Notes: generated by a model from the letters alone, not told the origin. A stretch of 24,717 nucleotides of DNA from an uncultured Collinsella sp. (GCA_900542325.1 UQMY01000034.1:1-24717), one strand, 5' to 3'; shown: positions 1-7,004, counted from the first letter of the stretch. Numbers and translations are program-made.

Positions 1-10
1 CATAAGAAGC

Positions 11-40
11 AAAAAGGTCAGGAGATTCAACCTCCTGACC
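11..40 (-). terminator. Intrinsic terminator of tRNA-Thr
   Basis: Read on the minus strand, a perfect 9-bp stem (GGTCAGGAG / CTCCTGACC) with a 7-nt loop is followed directly by five T residues. It starts 10 nt past the tRNA 3' end, so it most likely ends the tRNA transcript. Confidence 0.9.
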
Positions 41-49
41 TGGTATTAT

Positions 50-124
50 TGGAGCCGGTGACAGGAATCGAACCCGCAACCCACTGATTACAAATCAGTT
101 GCGCTACCGTTGCGCCACACTGGC
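50..124 (-). tRNA. tRNA-Thr (anticodon TGT), CCA encoded
   Basis: The minus strand folds as a complete cloverleaf. The D-stem is GCGC/GCGC and the anticodon stem ACTGA/TCAGT with loop TTTGTAA, giving anticodon TGT and threonine identity. The variable region has five bases, the T-loop is TTCGATT, and the 3' CCA is encoded at 50-52. Oddities: the acceptor stem GCCAGTG / CACCGGC has an A4-C69 mismatch, and the T-stem contains two G-T pairs. A promoter lies upstream and an intrinsic terminator downstream, so it is probably transcribed alone. Part of it is repeated at 281-308. Confidence 0.93.
71..98. repeat. 28-bp direct repeat, copy 1 (inside tRNA-Thr)
   Basis: This stretch covers the anticodon arm, the variable region and the start of the T-arm of the tRNA. 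It recurs identically, in the same orientation, at 281-308. The bases on either side differ between the copies. Confidence 0.9.
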
Positions 125-154
125 ACACTTGGCGCTTTCGCGCGAAGCCTGTTT

Positions 155-183
155 AGGATAAAGGAATTGAGGACGGGGCGCAA
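155..183 (-). promoter_or_regulatory. Sigma-70-type promoter for tRNA-Thr
   Basis: On the minus strand, TTGCGC (178-183) and TATCCT (155-160) are separated by 17 bp. The -10 box lies about 30 nt upstream of the tRNA 5' end. The leader between them contains a small GGC...GCC hairpin. Assignment is by motif and spacing only. Confidence 0.55.
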
Positions 184-350
184 CAGGCCCTTCGACCGAC
201 CACATCTCAAAAACCGTTCGTCAGAACGAACAGTTTTATCTGTTCGTCAAAACATAAACCTATTCGTTTTGACAGCTGCAAACCCGCAACCCACTGATTA
301 CAAATCAGCGGGTAGACCAATCTAGGAAACGGCTCTCTGCCGCAACTCCC
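184..350. other. Non-coding stretch upstream of the tRNA, with palindromes
   Basis: No credible gene is seen between the tRNA promoter and the 3' end of the yacP-like gene. The stretch holds two short inverted repeats: GTTCGT/ACGAAC at 216-231, and GTCAAAAC (246-253) with GTTTTGAC (266-273). They share the core TTCGTCA and the region is A/T-richer than its surroundings. The tRNA-fragment repeat at 281-308 also lies here. No terminator is visible for the gene ending at 351. Confidence 0.5.
281..308. repeat. 28-bp direct repeat, copy 2 (tRNA-Thr fragment)
   Basis: Exact copy of 71-98, located 210 bp away in the same orientation. No acceptor or D-arm sequence surrounds it, so it is not a second tRNA gene. 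It could be a remnant of tRNA recombination, such as an old attachment site, or a local duplication. Confidence 0.9.
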
Positions 351-1028
351 CTACCTCCCGCGAAGGGCCTTGAGCTTGGCCAGGGCATCGGGGCTCAGGC
401 GGCTGCCCAGGGTCATCTTGATCTGCGGAGCTTCCTCTGCCTCGTGAACATCGTTATCTATCTGCTTGATCTCGTCCACCAGCATGCGGCTCGAGATGCG
501 CGTAACGCCCTTACCCATGACGACGGCCTGGATCGTGCCGTCGCTCGACACCACGGAGCACGCGCGGCCTTCCTCGCGCGCCTCGATGCAGAGCTTCTGC
601 ACCACGGTGTCGGCCGATACGCCCGTCGGCGAAAACTCGATGCGCACGCCGCGGGCCGGCAGGTTGGGGCGCTCGCTGGAGATATTGCCCGCGCCGTCAA
701 ACACGATTACGGCCTCGTAGCGGCCCTGGGCAAACGCGGCAACATCGTTGATGAGTGCCGTGCGCGCCATATCGTGAACGTCGCTGGAATACGGATCATC
801 GGAATGGCCGTAGACGAGCTTTTCGTAGCGCGGCGTGCAGTGGATCACGTTGTAGCCGTCGACCACCAGCAGCTCGGGCTTATTGGAGTGCACCGTCGAG
901 ACCGGGTCGGCGATGGCCTGCGCAAACGCATTGCCGCCCACGCCATAGGTCGCGGCCGAAACAATCGGCTTGGCCGAGCCTTCGCCAAAGCGCTTGGCCT
1001 TGGATTTGGCGCGGTTCTTCTTGGACAT
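351..1028 (-). CDS. NYN-domain (YacP/Rae1-type) endoribonuclease
   Basis: A 225-residue protein with a PIN-like NYN nuclease domain. The signature LLVVDGYNVIH follows about 50 N-terminal residues, and further acidic blocks are seen at VIVFDGAG and SSDGTIQAV. In Bacillus subtilis the homologue Rae1 (YacP) is a ribosome-associated mRNA endonuclease; carrying that role over is inference. The family core is about 170 residues, so the basic, lysine-rich N-terminal extension (MSKKNRAKSKAKRFG...) is extra. It is the last gene of the cluster and starts 3 nt after the rlmB stop, with a GGGGAGGAG ribosome site lying inside the end of rlmB. The place next to rlmB and cysS matches the conserved cysS-rlmB-yacP neighbourhood of Firmicutes. 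Confidence 0.85.
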   Translation of the reverse strand: MSKKNRAKSKAKRFGEGSAKPIVSAATYGVGGNAFAQAIADPVSTVHSNKPELLVVDGYNVIHCTPRYEKLVYGHSDDPYSSDVHDMARTALINDVAAFAQGRYEAVIVFDGAGNISSERPNLPARGVRIEFSPTGVSADTVVQKLCIEAREEGRACSVVSSDGTIQAVVMGKGVTRISSRMLVDEIKQIDNDVHEAEEAPQIKMTLGSRLSPDALAKLKALRGR

Positions 1029-1031
1029 GCG

Positions 1032-1952
1032 CTACTCCTCCCCCATGAGCTCGCCGGCGTTGCGGCGCAGCCACTCAAAGCACAGCGCGGTGGTCGCCTG
1101 GGCCACGTTGAGACTCTCGGTCATGCCGCGCTGGGGAAGCTTGGTCAAAAAGTCACATTTCTCGAGCACCAGACGCGAGATGCCGTCGCCCTCGGAGCCC
1201 ATGACGAGCGCCACGCGGCCCTCGAAGGGAGCATCCCAGCAGCTGCCCTCGGCATGCTCGGAAGCGCCACCCACCCAAAAGCCGGCGGCCTTGAGGTCAT
1301 CGAGCGCACGGGCGATATTGGGCACCTGCGCGATAGGCAGATGCATGACGGCGCCGGCGGAGGTCTTGTAGCTGCCCACGGTCACGCCGGCGGCACGCTT
1401 GTTGGCGATGATGACGCCCGCTGCGCCCACAACCTCGGCAGAGCGCACGATCGCACCAAAATTGCCATCGTCGGTCACATGGTCGAGCACGACGACGAGC
1501 GCCGGTCCGTCACCCGCGCGGTCGAGAATATCGGCAACATCGGCATAGGGGAAATTTCCCACCTCGAGCGCAATGCCCTGGTGAGCGCCATGGCTCGACA
1601 GCGCATCGAGCTGCGCGCGCGGCACATACTTAATGCGGACGCCCGCGGCGTTGAGGTCGTCGACCAGACGCGACAAGGCGGCATCGCGCTCCCCGCCCTC
1701 GGCGATGAGCGCGCACTTGACGGGAAAGCCGGTACGCAGCGCCTCGGCGGCAGCACGGCGACCTTCGATAAACTCGCCCTTGGGAACCTGGATAGCGTCG
1801 CGGTTGCGATCGCGCTGCGGACGTGCGGCCTGGGCTTGGGAGCGCTCGCGCTGGCCCTTGGGAGCGGCAGCGCGGTCGCTGCGGCGAATCGGACGCGAGC
1901 CAGAAGCAGTCTGCTTGCCGCCACGAGGTGCACGCTTGCGATTGTCGGCCAT
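1032..1952 (-). CDS. rlmB: TrmH/SpoU-family rRNA 2'-O-methyltransferase (RlmB-like)
   Basis: A 306-residue SPOUT methyltransferase. The three family motifs are in order in the C-terminal half: DGNFGAIVRSA, VALVMGSEGDG and the knot-closing LPQRGMTESLNVAQAT. In front lies a substrate-binding domain beginning near FIEGRRAAAEAL. The first 50 residues are arginine-rich and low complexity, an extension common in high-GC relatives. Members of the family 2'-O-methylate a guanosine of 23S rRNA using S-adenosylmethionine; the exact nucleotide here is inferred. The start at 1952 is preferred over the upstream in-frame codon at 1973 because AGGAGG (1960-1965) is ideally spaced from it. It sits between the two structured elements and yacP. 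Confidence 0.9.
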   Translation of the reverse strand: MADNRKRAPRGGKQTASGSRPIRRSDRAAAPKGQRERSQAQAARPQRDRNRDAIQVPKGEFIEGRRAAAEALRTGFPVKCALIAEGGERDAALSRLVDDLNAAGVRIKYVPRAQLDALSSHGAHQGIALEVGNFPYADVADILDRAGDGPALVVVLDHVTDDGNFGAIVRSAEVVGAAGVIIANKRAAGVTVGSYKTSAGAVMHLPIAQVPNIARALDDLKAAGFWVGGASEHAEGSCWDAPFEGRVALVMGSEGDGISRLVLEKCDFLTKLPQRGMTESLNVAQATTALCFEWLRRNAGELMGEE

Positions 1953-1994
1953 AAAGCGACCTCCTAAATACAACTATCAAACGAAACAAATAGA

Positions 1995-2097
1995 CCGACC
2001 GCCCGAGGTGCGGCAGATTGCCTTGAAAGAGGAGGGCATAGACCTTGAGGTCATGCCCGACGATTGAAAGGCAAGGTGCCGTGGCTCGGGCGGTCGG
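1995..2097 (-). ncRNA. Structured element E1 in the cysS-rlmB gap
   Basis: A 103-nt element closed by a perfect 13-bp inverted repeat (1995-2007 with 2085-2097). Nested inside are CGGCA/TGCCG, TTGCCTT/AAGGCAA (2018-2024 with 2068-2074) and a hairpin GGGCAT-A-GACC / GGTC-ATGCCC with a TTGA loop (2034-2058). Unpaired blocks GAAAGAGGA, CGACG and TTGAA are shared with the next element at the same relative positions. Strand is given as minus because cysS and rlmB are transcribed that way; the functional strand is not proven. On the minus strand the closing stem is followed by a U-rich stretch and the element carries CCTCCT, complementary to the AGGAGG ribosome site of rlmB. It could be an attenuator, a processing site or a small RNA. 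Confidence 0.6.
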
Positions 2098-2099
2098 CA

Positions 2100-2201
2100 C
2101 GGGTTTTCCAAGTGTCCGAGATGGCCGTGAAAGAGGAGCGACGCGTACTTGAGTACGCGAGCGACGGTTTGAACGGCAAGGTCGGGTGCTTGGAAAACCC
2201 G
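2100..2201 (-). ncRNA. Structured element E2 in the cysS-rlmB gap
   Basis: A 102-nt element adjacent to E1 and 6 nt past the cysS stop codon. A perfect 13-bp inverted repeat (2100-2112 with 2189-2201) closes it and is extended by seven further pairs with wobbles. Inside are GCCGT/ACGGC (2124-2128 with 2173-2177) and a CGCGTAC / GTACGCG hairpin with a TTGA loop (2142-2159). The blocks GAAAGAGGAG, TTGA, CGACG, TTGAA and GGCAAGG match E1 at an offset of 104-105 nt. The paired stems are unrelated in sequence to those of E1 yet fully complementary. That argues for a conserved fold. No known family is recognised. Confidence 0.6.
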
Positions 2202-2207
2202 CGGGGA

Positions 2208-3674
2208 TTAGAGAGATTTAATACGGGTGCCGGCGGCGGTATCCTCAATGGTGAGGCCCAGGTCCTTGAGCTGGTCGCGGATGGCGTCGGCCAGATCCCA
2301 GTTCTTGGCAGCGCGGGCCTCGGCGCGGGCCTCGAGAATCTTGGCAGCGGCCTCGTCCACGTCGTCGCCCGTGTAGGCGACCAGGCCGGCGGCAACACCC
2401 AGCAGACCCAGCGGCAGCTCGACCTTGGGCTCGGGGAGCTCAACGCCAAACGTATCGAGCAGCTCGACCAGCGTATCGGCGGCGGCAAGCGCGGCGGCCT
2501 TGTCGGCAGCGTCGCCCGCCTGCTCCAGGTACTGGTTGCACTCGGTCACAAAGCCAAAGACGGCACCCATGGCACCGGCGGTGTTAAAGTCGTCGTCCAT
2601 GCACTCCTTAAAGGTGGCACGGGTCTCGGCGGCCTTGGCGGCAAACGCCTCGGATGCTGCCTCATCGGCATCGGCCGTCGCATGGTTCGCGGCCCAGCGC
2701 AGGTTCTCGACCGTACCGGCGATACGCGTGAGCGAGTTCTCGGCGCCCTCCAAGCGCTCCCAAGAAAAGTCGAGCGGCGAGCGATAGCTCGTCTGCAGCA
2801 TCAGCAGGCGCAGGGCGGCAGCGGAATGCTGCTCGAGGACCTCGGCCAGCGTAAAGAAGTTGCCGAGCGACTTGGACATTTTCTCGCCGTCTACCAGCAG
2901 CATGCCCGTGTGCATCCAGGTGTTGGAGAAGCCCTGGTGCCAGGCGCAGGTGGCCTGGGCGCGCTCGTTCTCGTGATGCGGGAAGGCAAGGTCGGAGCCG
3001 CCGCCGTGGATGTCGATCGGGGTGCCCAGGTAGCGATGCACCATGGCGGCGCACTCGGTGTGCCAACCGGGACGGCCCTCGCCCCAGGGGCTCGGCCAGC
3101 TGGGCTCGCCGGGCTTGGCAGCCTTCCACAGGGCAAAGTCGAGCGGGTCGTTCTTGTCCTCGTTCTCCTCGATGCGCGCGCCAACCATAAGGTCGTCGAT
3201 GTTGCGGCCCGAGACCTGACCATAGTTGGAATCGCTGCGCACGGCAAAGTACACGTCGCCGTTATCGGCGGCGTAGGCGTGGCCCTGCTCGATGAGCGTC
3301 TTGATCATGGCGATCATGGGGCCGATCTCTTTGGTGGCGCGGGGGCGCACATCGGGATCGAGCACGTTGGCGGCACGCATGACGCCGATGAACTTGTCGG
3401 AGAACTCCGTCGCGACCTCGGCAGCCGTACGGCCCTGCTCGTTGGCGCGCTTGATGATCTTGTCGTCGACGTCGGTGAGGTTCTGGGCGAACGTGACCTC
3501 GTAGCCGCTCGCGATGAGCCAGCGACGAATCACGTCAAAGCTGATAAACGTGCGGGCATTGCCGATGTGGATGTTGTCGTAGACCGTGGGGCCGCACACG
3601 TACATGCGGACCTTGCCGGACTCGATGGGCTGGAACTCTTCCTTTTTATGGGTAGCGCTGTTGTAGATACGCAT
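2208..3674 (-). CDS. cysS: Cysteinyl-tRNA synthetase
   Basis: A 488-residue class I aminoacyl-tRNA synthetase that charges tRNA-Cys in the cytoplasm. The HIGH-type motif is in PTVYDNIHIGNAR near residue 35, and the KMSKS loop is in GEKMSKSLGN. The zinc-binding set is consistent with C27 in YVCGPT, plus GWHTECAAM and FPHHENE. The C-terminal anticodon-binding helices end in a typical DAIRDQLKDLGLTIEDT. Length is normal. The start lies 3 nt after the ispF stop, and its GGAG ribosome site is inside the end of ispF. No T-box leader is seen, as the gene is internal to the cluster. Confidence 0.97.
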   Translation of the reverse strand: MRIYNSATHKKEEFQPIESGKVRMYVCGPTVYDNIHIGNARTFISFDVIRRWLIASGYEVTFAQNLTDVDDKIIKRANEQGRTAAEVATEFSDKFIGVMRAANVLDPDVRPRATKEIGPMIAMIKTLIEQGHAYAADNGDVYFAVRSDSNYGQVSGRNIDDLMVGARIEENEDKNDPLDFALWKAAKPGEPSWPSPWGEGRPGWHTECAAMVHRYLGTPIDIHGGGSDLAFPHHENERAQATCAWHQGFSNTWMHTGMLLVDGEKMSKSLGNFFTLAEVLEQHSAAALRLLMLQTSYRSPLDFSWERLEGAENSLTRIAGTVENLRWAANHATADADEAASEAFAAKAAETRATFKECMDDDFNTAGAMGAVFGFVTECNQYLEQAGDAADKAAALAAADTLVELLDTFGVELPEPKVELPLGLLGVAAGLVAYTGDDVDEAAAKILEARAEARAAKNWDLADAIRDQLKDLGLTIEDTAAGTRIKSL

Positions 3675-3677
3675 TCG

Positions 3678-4172
3678 TTACTCCTTAACGGTTTTCTGTA
3701 GCAGGCAAACGGCCCAGGCGCCGATTCCCTCGCCCTGGCCTTCCCAACCGAGCTTTTCGGTCGTAGTGGCGGCGACGCCCACGTTTTCGACGTCGACGCC
3801 CAGGGCATGGGCAAGGTTGGCGCGCATGGCATCGCGGTGCGGGGTGATCTTGGGTTGCTGGCAGGCAATGGTGCAATCGGCATCGACAAACTCAAAGCCC
3901 AGCTCGCGCGCATAGTCCATCACGCGAGCGAGCAGCACCATCGAATCGGCACCCTCGTAGGCGGGATCGGTGTCGGGGAATAGCTTGCCGATGTCTCCCC
4001 CGCGGCAGGCGCCCAGAATGGCGTCGGCCAAGGCATGCGCGAGCACATCGGCATCCGAGTGGCCCAGCAGGCCGCGCTCGTAGGGAATGTCAACCCCGCC
4101 GATGATACATCGACGCCCCTCCACCAAACGGTGAACGTCGTAGCCGTGGCCAATGCGCAGGTTACTGAACAT
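3678..4172 (-). CDS. ispF: 2-C-methyl-D-erythritol 2,4-cyclodiphosphate synthase
   Basis: A 164-residue enzyme of the non-mevalonate (MEP) isoprenoid pathway. It cyclises CDP-methylerythritol 2-phosphate to methylerythritol cyclodiphosphate and releases CMP. Metal ligands are visible in GHGYDVHRL (D12, H14) and GLLGHSDADVLAHAL (H46). The TTTEKLG and EGIGA segments near the C-terminus fit the nucleotide-binding and trimer features. The start at 4172 (MFSNLRIGHG) is chosen because it aligns with the family N-terminus; an in-frame upstream codon at 4205 would add 11 residues of ispD shadow sequence. It overlaps the end of ispD by 11 nt, consistent with translational coupling. Confidence 0.96.
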   Translation of the reverse strand: MFSNLRIGHGYDVHRLVEGRRCIIGGVDIPYERGLLGHSDADVLAHALADAILGACRGGDIGKLFPDTDPAYEGADSMVLLARVMDYARELGFEFVDADCTIACQQPKITPHRDAMRANLAHALGVDVENVGVAATTTEKLGWEGQGEGIGAWAVCLLQKTVKE

Positions 4173-4890
4173 GGGGAAGGTCCTCTCCCTCGGCCATGCG
4201 GCCAAGCAGAATCGCGGTTACGGGACGCAGGTCCTCGGGCACCGTCACCTTAAGGTTATCGCGCGGGCTCTGGACACAGCGGACGCGCCCGCCCATGCGC
4301 TCGACCAGCGAAGAATCGTCGGTCCCGATAAAGCCCTCGGCGATAGCTGCGGTGTGGGCGCGCTTCATGGCGTCGACGCTAAAGATCTGCGGCGTCTGCG
4401 CGGCCCAATAGAGCTCGCGCGGCGGCGTCTCGACGATATTGTCGCCGTCGACGATCTTGAGCGTGTCGATCGCGGGCTGGCCGCACACGACACCGTCGAA
4501 CGAGCGGTCACCCACAAGCACGTCGATCGCATGATCGATGGCCTCGGTCGTGATGAGCGGACGGGCGCCGTCGTGGATGGCGACATATTCGAAACCCGCC
4601 GGTACCGCATGCACGCCGGCACGGGTGGAGTCCTGGCGGGTATCGCCGGCATCGGCAAAACTGATGGGCGTGTCATAGTCAAACGGGTCGATGGCCAGGC
4701 GGCGCATCTCGGCACGGCGCTCGGCAGGGCACACCACCACGATGTGGCCGACCTTGTCGCTACGATCGAACGCGCGGATGGACCAGCTCATGAGCGGACG
4801 GCCCGCCACGTTAACGAGCTGCTTGCCGCCGGGATTTCCAAAGCGCTGGCCGCTGCCGCCGGCAACGACCACGGCGCATACGGGCGCCAT
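4162..4890 (-). CDS. ispD: 2-C-methyl-D-erythritol 4-phosphate cytidylyltransferase
   Basis: A 242-residue nucleotidyltransferase of the MEP pathway that joins CTP and methylerythritol phosphate. The N-terminal nucleotide-binding loop reads VVAGGSGQRFGNPGGKQ. Later family blocks are FADAGDTRQDS, IHDGARPLI, the AAQTPQIF substrate segment and TDDSSLVE. The length is usual for the family. Its ATG overlaps the disA stop by one base (TAATG), and its own end overlaps ispF. DisA, IspD and IspF are therefore likely translated as a coupled set. No sign of fusion between IspD and IspF is present, although such fusions exist in other bacteria. Confidence 0.96.
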   Translation of the reverse strand: MAPVCAVVVAGGSGQRFGNPGGKQLVNVAGRPLMSWSIRAFDRSDKVGHIVVVCPAERRAEMRRLAIDPFDYDTPISFADAGDTRQDSTRAGVHAVPAGFEYVAIHDGARPLITTEAIDHAIDVLVGDRSFDGVVCGQPAIDTLKIVDGDNIVETPPRELYWAAQTPQIFSVDAMKRAHTAAIAEGFIGTDDSSLVERMGGRVRCVQSPRDNLKVTVPEDLRPVTAILLGRMAEGEDLPHVQ

Positions 4891-5957
4891 TATGCGTTCC
4901 CCTGTTTGGTGCCCTTCATGCGGTACAGCGAGTCCGCAAGAATGGCAGGGTTGTTGACGCCAAAGTCGCCCAGGCGCTCCGGATCCTCGCTGATGTCGTC
5001 CATGAGCTCCTGCAACGAGCCGTACTCGTCGACGATCTTCTCGGCCACGCCGTCGCGCACGACGGACACGCGCGAAAGCGTGCGCAGGCCCAGTGGCGTC
5101 ATGACGGAGTCCTCGTCCAGGTCGTCGTAACCCAGAACCGCCGCCACATGCTGTGGGTCGGACAGGTCCTTAGGTGTCATACGGCTTAGGTTGGCGCGAA
5201 TCTTCTCGGCATTAGCCTCGGAAGAATCACTTGCGTAGTCGCGGATCATCAGGTCATACTCGGTATCCATGCTGGAGCCCGCGAGCTGCTCGAGCTGCAT
5301 CTGCACGAGCTTGCCCTGGTTGCCCAACTTGACGATGCAATCCTTAAGCTCGGTCTTTGCCTGCTGCATGATCTCGAAGCTCGAGAAAATACCGGTAATG
5401 TCGGCGAGCGTAACGTAGTCGTCGAGCTCGAGGGCCGTCAGGCGCAGCAAGGAGCGGTCGAGCGACTGACGGGTAGTCTGGAGCGTGGCGACGAGCTGGT
5501 TGACCGAGCTCATGATGGTGGTGACAGGCTGGATCTCGTAGCTCTTGCCGTGAACGTACACGTTGACGACGGCACGACGGGCCGAGACCGAGATCACAAT
5601 GGCATCGGTGAGCACCGACATGCGAGCGGCGGTGCGATGACGCATGCCCGTCTCGCTCGTGGCAAGCGAGGGATCGGGATTGAGATGGAAGTTGGCGCGC
5701 AGGATCTGGGTGAGGTCGCCGTCGATGACGATGGCGCCGTCCATCTTGGAGAGCTCGAACAGACGGTTCGAGGTGAACGAAATGTTGAGCGGGAAGCCGT
5801 CGTTACCGGCAGCGAGCACGTTTTCGGTGTCGCCAACGCAGATAAGGGCGCCCAGGTGACCGGCGATGATCATGTCGAGGGCAGTGCGGATCGGCTGGCC
5901 AGGTGCCGTCAGGCGAATGGCCTGCTCCATACGCTTTTGCAGCTCGTTCTTATCCAA
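4890..5957 (-). CDS. disA: DNA integrity scanning diadenylate cyclase DisA
   Basis: A 355-residue protein that makes cyclic di-AMP from two ATP and scans DNA for branched structures. The diadenylate cyclase domain fills roughly residues 10-140, with the hallmark DGA (73-75, in KMDGAIVID) and RHR (106-108, in SETGMRHRTAARMS). The middle is the helical linker of the octamer, and the C-terminal part (from about 290) is the helix-hairpin-helix DNA-binding domain. The start is TTG at 5957, with GGGAG eight bases upstream. A nearby ATG is out of frame. It heads the minus-strand cluster, so its promoter must lie between 5958 and about 6100, but I see no convincing one. Confidence 0.95.
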   Translation of the reverse strand: MDKNELQKRMEQAIRLTAPGQPIRTALDMIIAGHLGALICVGDTENVLAAGNDGFPLNISFTSNRLFELSKMDGAIVIDGDLTQILRANFHLNPDPSLATSETGMRHRTAARMSVLTDAIVISVSARRAVVNVYVHGKSYEIQPVTTIMSSVNQLVATLQTTRQSLDRSLLRLTALELDDYVTLADITGIFSSFEIMQQAKTELKDCIVKLGNQGKLVQMQLEQLAGSSMDTEYDLMIRDYASDSSEANAEKIRANLSRMTPKDLSDPQHVAAVLGYDDLDEDSVMTPLGLRTLSRVSVVRDGVAEKIVDEYGSLQELMDDISEDPERLGDFGVNNPAILADSLYRMKGTKQGNA

Positions 5958-6129
5958 GGCATCGCTCCCATCGTATACGCTCCATAAACGCTAAATAGTT
6001 TCTCACGGTTTGTCCCTGCGGCGCTTGCGAAATCCGATGCTTACAGAATGAGCGAACACCGCTGGGGTAGTCAAAAGAGCCCCAACCCAAATGAGCTGCT
6101 TATGTGGTAGCATCGGGATTCACATATAT
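5958..6129. other. Divergent intergenic region disA / mntP
   Basis: About 170 bp between the divergently transcribed disA and the mntP riboswitch. It must hold promoters for both directions, but no clear -35/-10 pair stands out. A small inverted repeat GGGGT...AGCCCC lies at 6064-6083. No small gene with a ribosome site is seen. Confidence 0.4.
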
Positions 6130-6262
6130 GAGGGAGTAGTCGCGTGACCGGGTTCGCCTCCGGTGGCGCGGTAAGTCAACACACTGGCCGATGCGGCCTG
6201 GCTTGCCTTAATGAACGAGACTCGTGGCTGTGCGCGCAACGCATACGCCACGGGTCTTTTTT
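6130..6262 (+). promoter_or_regulatory. Manganese riboswitch (yybP-ykoY type) with terminator
   Basis: The stretch upstream of mntP carries features of the yybP-ykoY family: a GGGAGTAG block (6132-6139), paired arms with GTAAGTCAACACACTGG (about 6171-6187), and the second conserved loop AACGAGAC (6214-6221). That segment runs into a terminator: GACTCGTGGC (6219-6228) pairs with GCCACGGGTC (6247-6256), followed by six T residues. In this family Mn2+ bridges two loops and favours read-through into exporter genes; that mechanism is family knowledge applied here. Gene context agrees, since the next gene is the Mn exporter. Confidence 0.85.
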
Positions 6263-6315
6263 GTTGCTCCCCCAAGAGGTACACGCGGGCCCGCCCGCAG
6301 AGAGGGAGCCAGACT

Positions 6316-6894
6316 ATGGGACTCGCAGAGCTCGTGCTGCTCGCCGTTGGCCTTTCGATGGACGCCTTTGCCGTATCCATCTGCAAGGGCCTTGGCATGA
6401 AGAAGATCAACCTTAAGGTCGCCGTAGTGCTCGGCCTGTTCTTTGGCGGCTTCCAGGCCGGCATGCCCGTGATCGGATGGGCACTTGGCAGCCAGTTTAT
6501 GGGCATCATCGGCCCCATCGACCACTGGATCGCCTTTATCCTGCTCGCCTTCATTGGCGGCAAAATGCTGTGGGAGGCCTTTACCGAGGACGAGGATGAA
6601 GGCGACGGCAAGGATGCCGAAAAGATTGACCTGGGCGAGTACATGATCCTCGCCATCGCCACCTCAATCGACGCCCTAACCGTGGGCATCTCATTTGCCG
6701 CGCTCTCGGTCGACATCATGCCCGCCGTGTCGCTCATCGGCATCACGACCTTTATCTTCTCCGTCGCCGGCGTAGTGATCGGCCACACCTTTGGCGCGCG
6801 CTACGAAAAGCCTGCCACCATCGTGGGTGGCGTCGTGCTCATCCTCATCGGGCTTAAGATCTTGCTTGAGCATCTGGGGATTCTCGCGATATAA
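6316..6894 (+). CDS. mntP: Manganese efflux protein MntP
   Basis: A 192-residue membrane protein with about six transmembrane helices, the usual size for MntP. It exports Mn2+ across the cytoplasmic membrane. The two internally related halves carry the acidic family signatures LSMDAFAVSICKG (near residue 15) and TSIDALTVGISFA (near residue 120). A hydrophilic acidic loop (EDEDEGDGKDAEK) lies between helices 3 and 4. The start at 6316 has GAGGGAG 8-14 nt upstream; the longer open frame from 6211 runs through the riboswitch terminator and is rejected. Expression is predicted to be induced by manganese through the riboswitch. Confidence 0.95.
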   Translation: MGLAELVLLAVGLSMDAFAVSICKGLGMKKINLKVAVVLGLFFGGFQAGMPVIGWALGSQFMGIIGPIDHWIAFILLAFIGGKMLWEAFTEDEDEGDGKDAEKIDLGEYMILAIATSIDALTVGISFAALSVDIMPAVSLIGITTFIFSVAGVVIGHTFGARYEKPATIVGGVVLILIGLKILLEHLGILAI

Positions 6895-6934
6895 AAAACG
6901 CCTCTCATAAGCTCAACGTCAATGTAGAGGTCTC

Positions 6935-7004
6935 ATGCAGAGTTTTGCATAATGCCTTTTCATGCAGACTTTTGCATGTCATACTGATATGCAAAAATCT
7001 GCAC
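6935..7004 (+). promoter_or_regulatory. Three phased operators for HipB
   Basis: Three copies of one imperfect palindrome of 16 bp precede hipB: ATGCAGAGTTTTGCAT (6935-6950), ATGCAGACTTTTGCAT (6962-6977) and, inverted, ATGCAAAAATCTGCAC (6989-7004). Starts are exactly 27 bp apart. The shared core TGCAGA..TTTGCA is what a small dimeric HTH protein would bind, so autorepression by HipB or HipBA is inferred. Copies 2 and 3 cover where the promoter should be. Confidence 0.8.

Noticed and set aside
281..308. Second tRNA-Thr gene
   Set aside because: Only the anticodon-to-T-arm fragment is present; acceptor and D-arm are missing.
444..1967. Long plus-strand open frame of 507 codons
   Set aside because: It runs antisense through rlmB and yacP, has no family motif and low-complexity His/Ala/Gly-rich translation, typical of a GC-rich shadow frame.
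2064..3701. Plus-strand open frame of 545 codons opposite cysS
   Set aside because: Antisense to a clear cysS; composition is Gly/Val/Leu-rich shadow sequence and its beginning crosses the structured elements.
4162..4205. Longer IspF start at 4205
   Set aside because: The extra 11 residues are ispD coding sequence in another frame and do not match the IspF N-terminus.
6211..6315. N-terminal extension of MntP from an upstream ATG
   Set aside because: It would translate the riboswitch terminator; the internal start at 6316 has a ribosome site and matches the family N-terminus.
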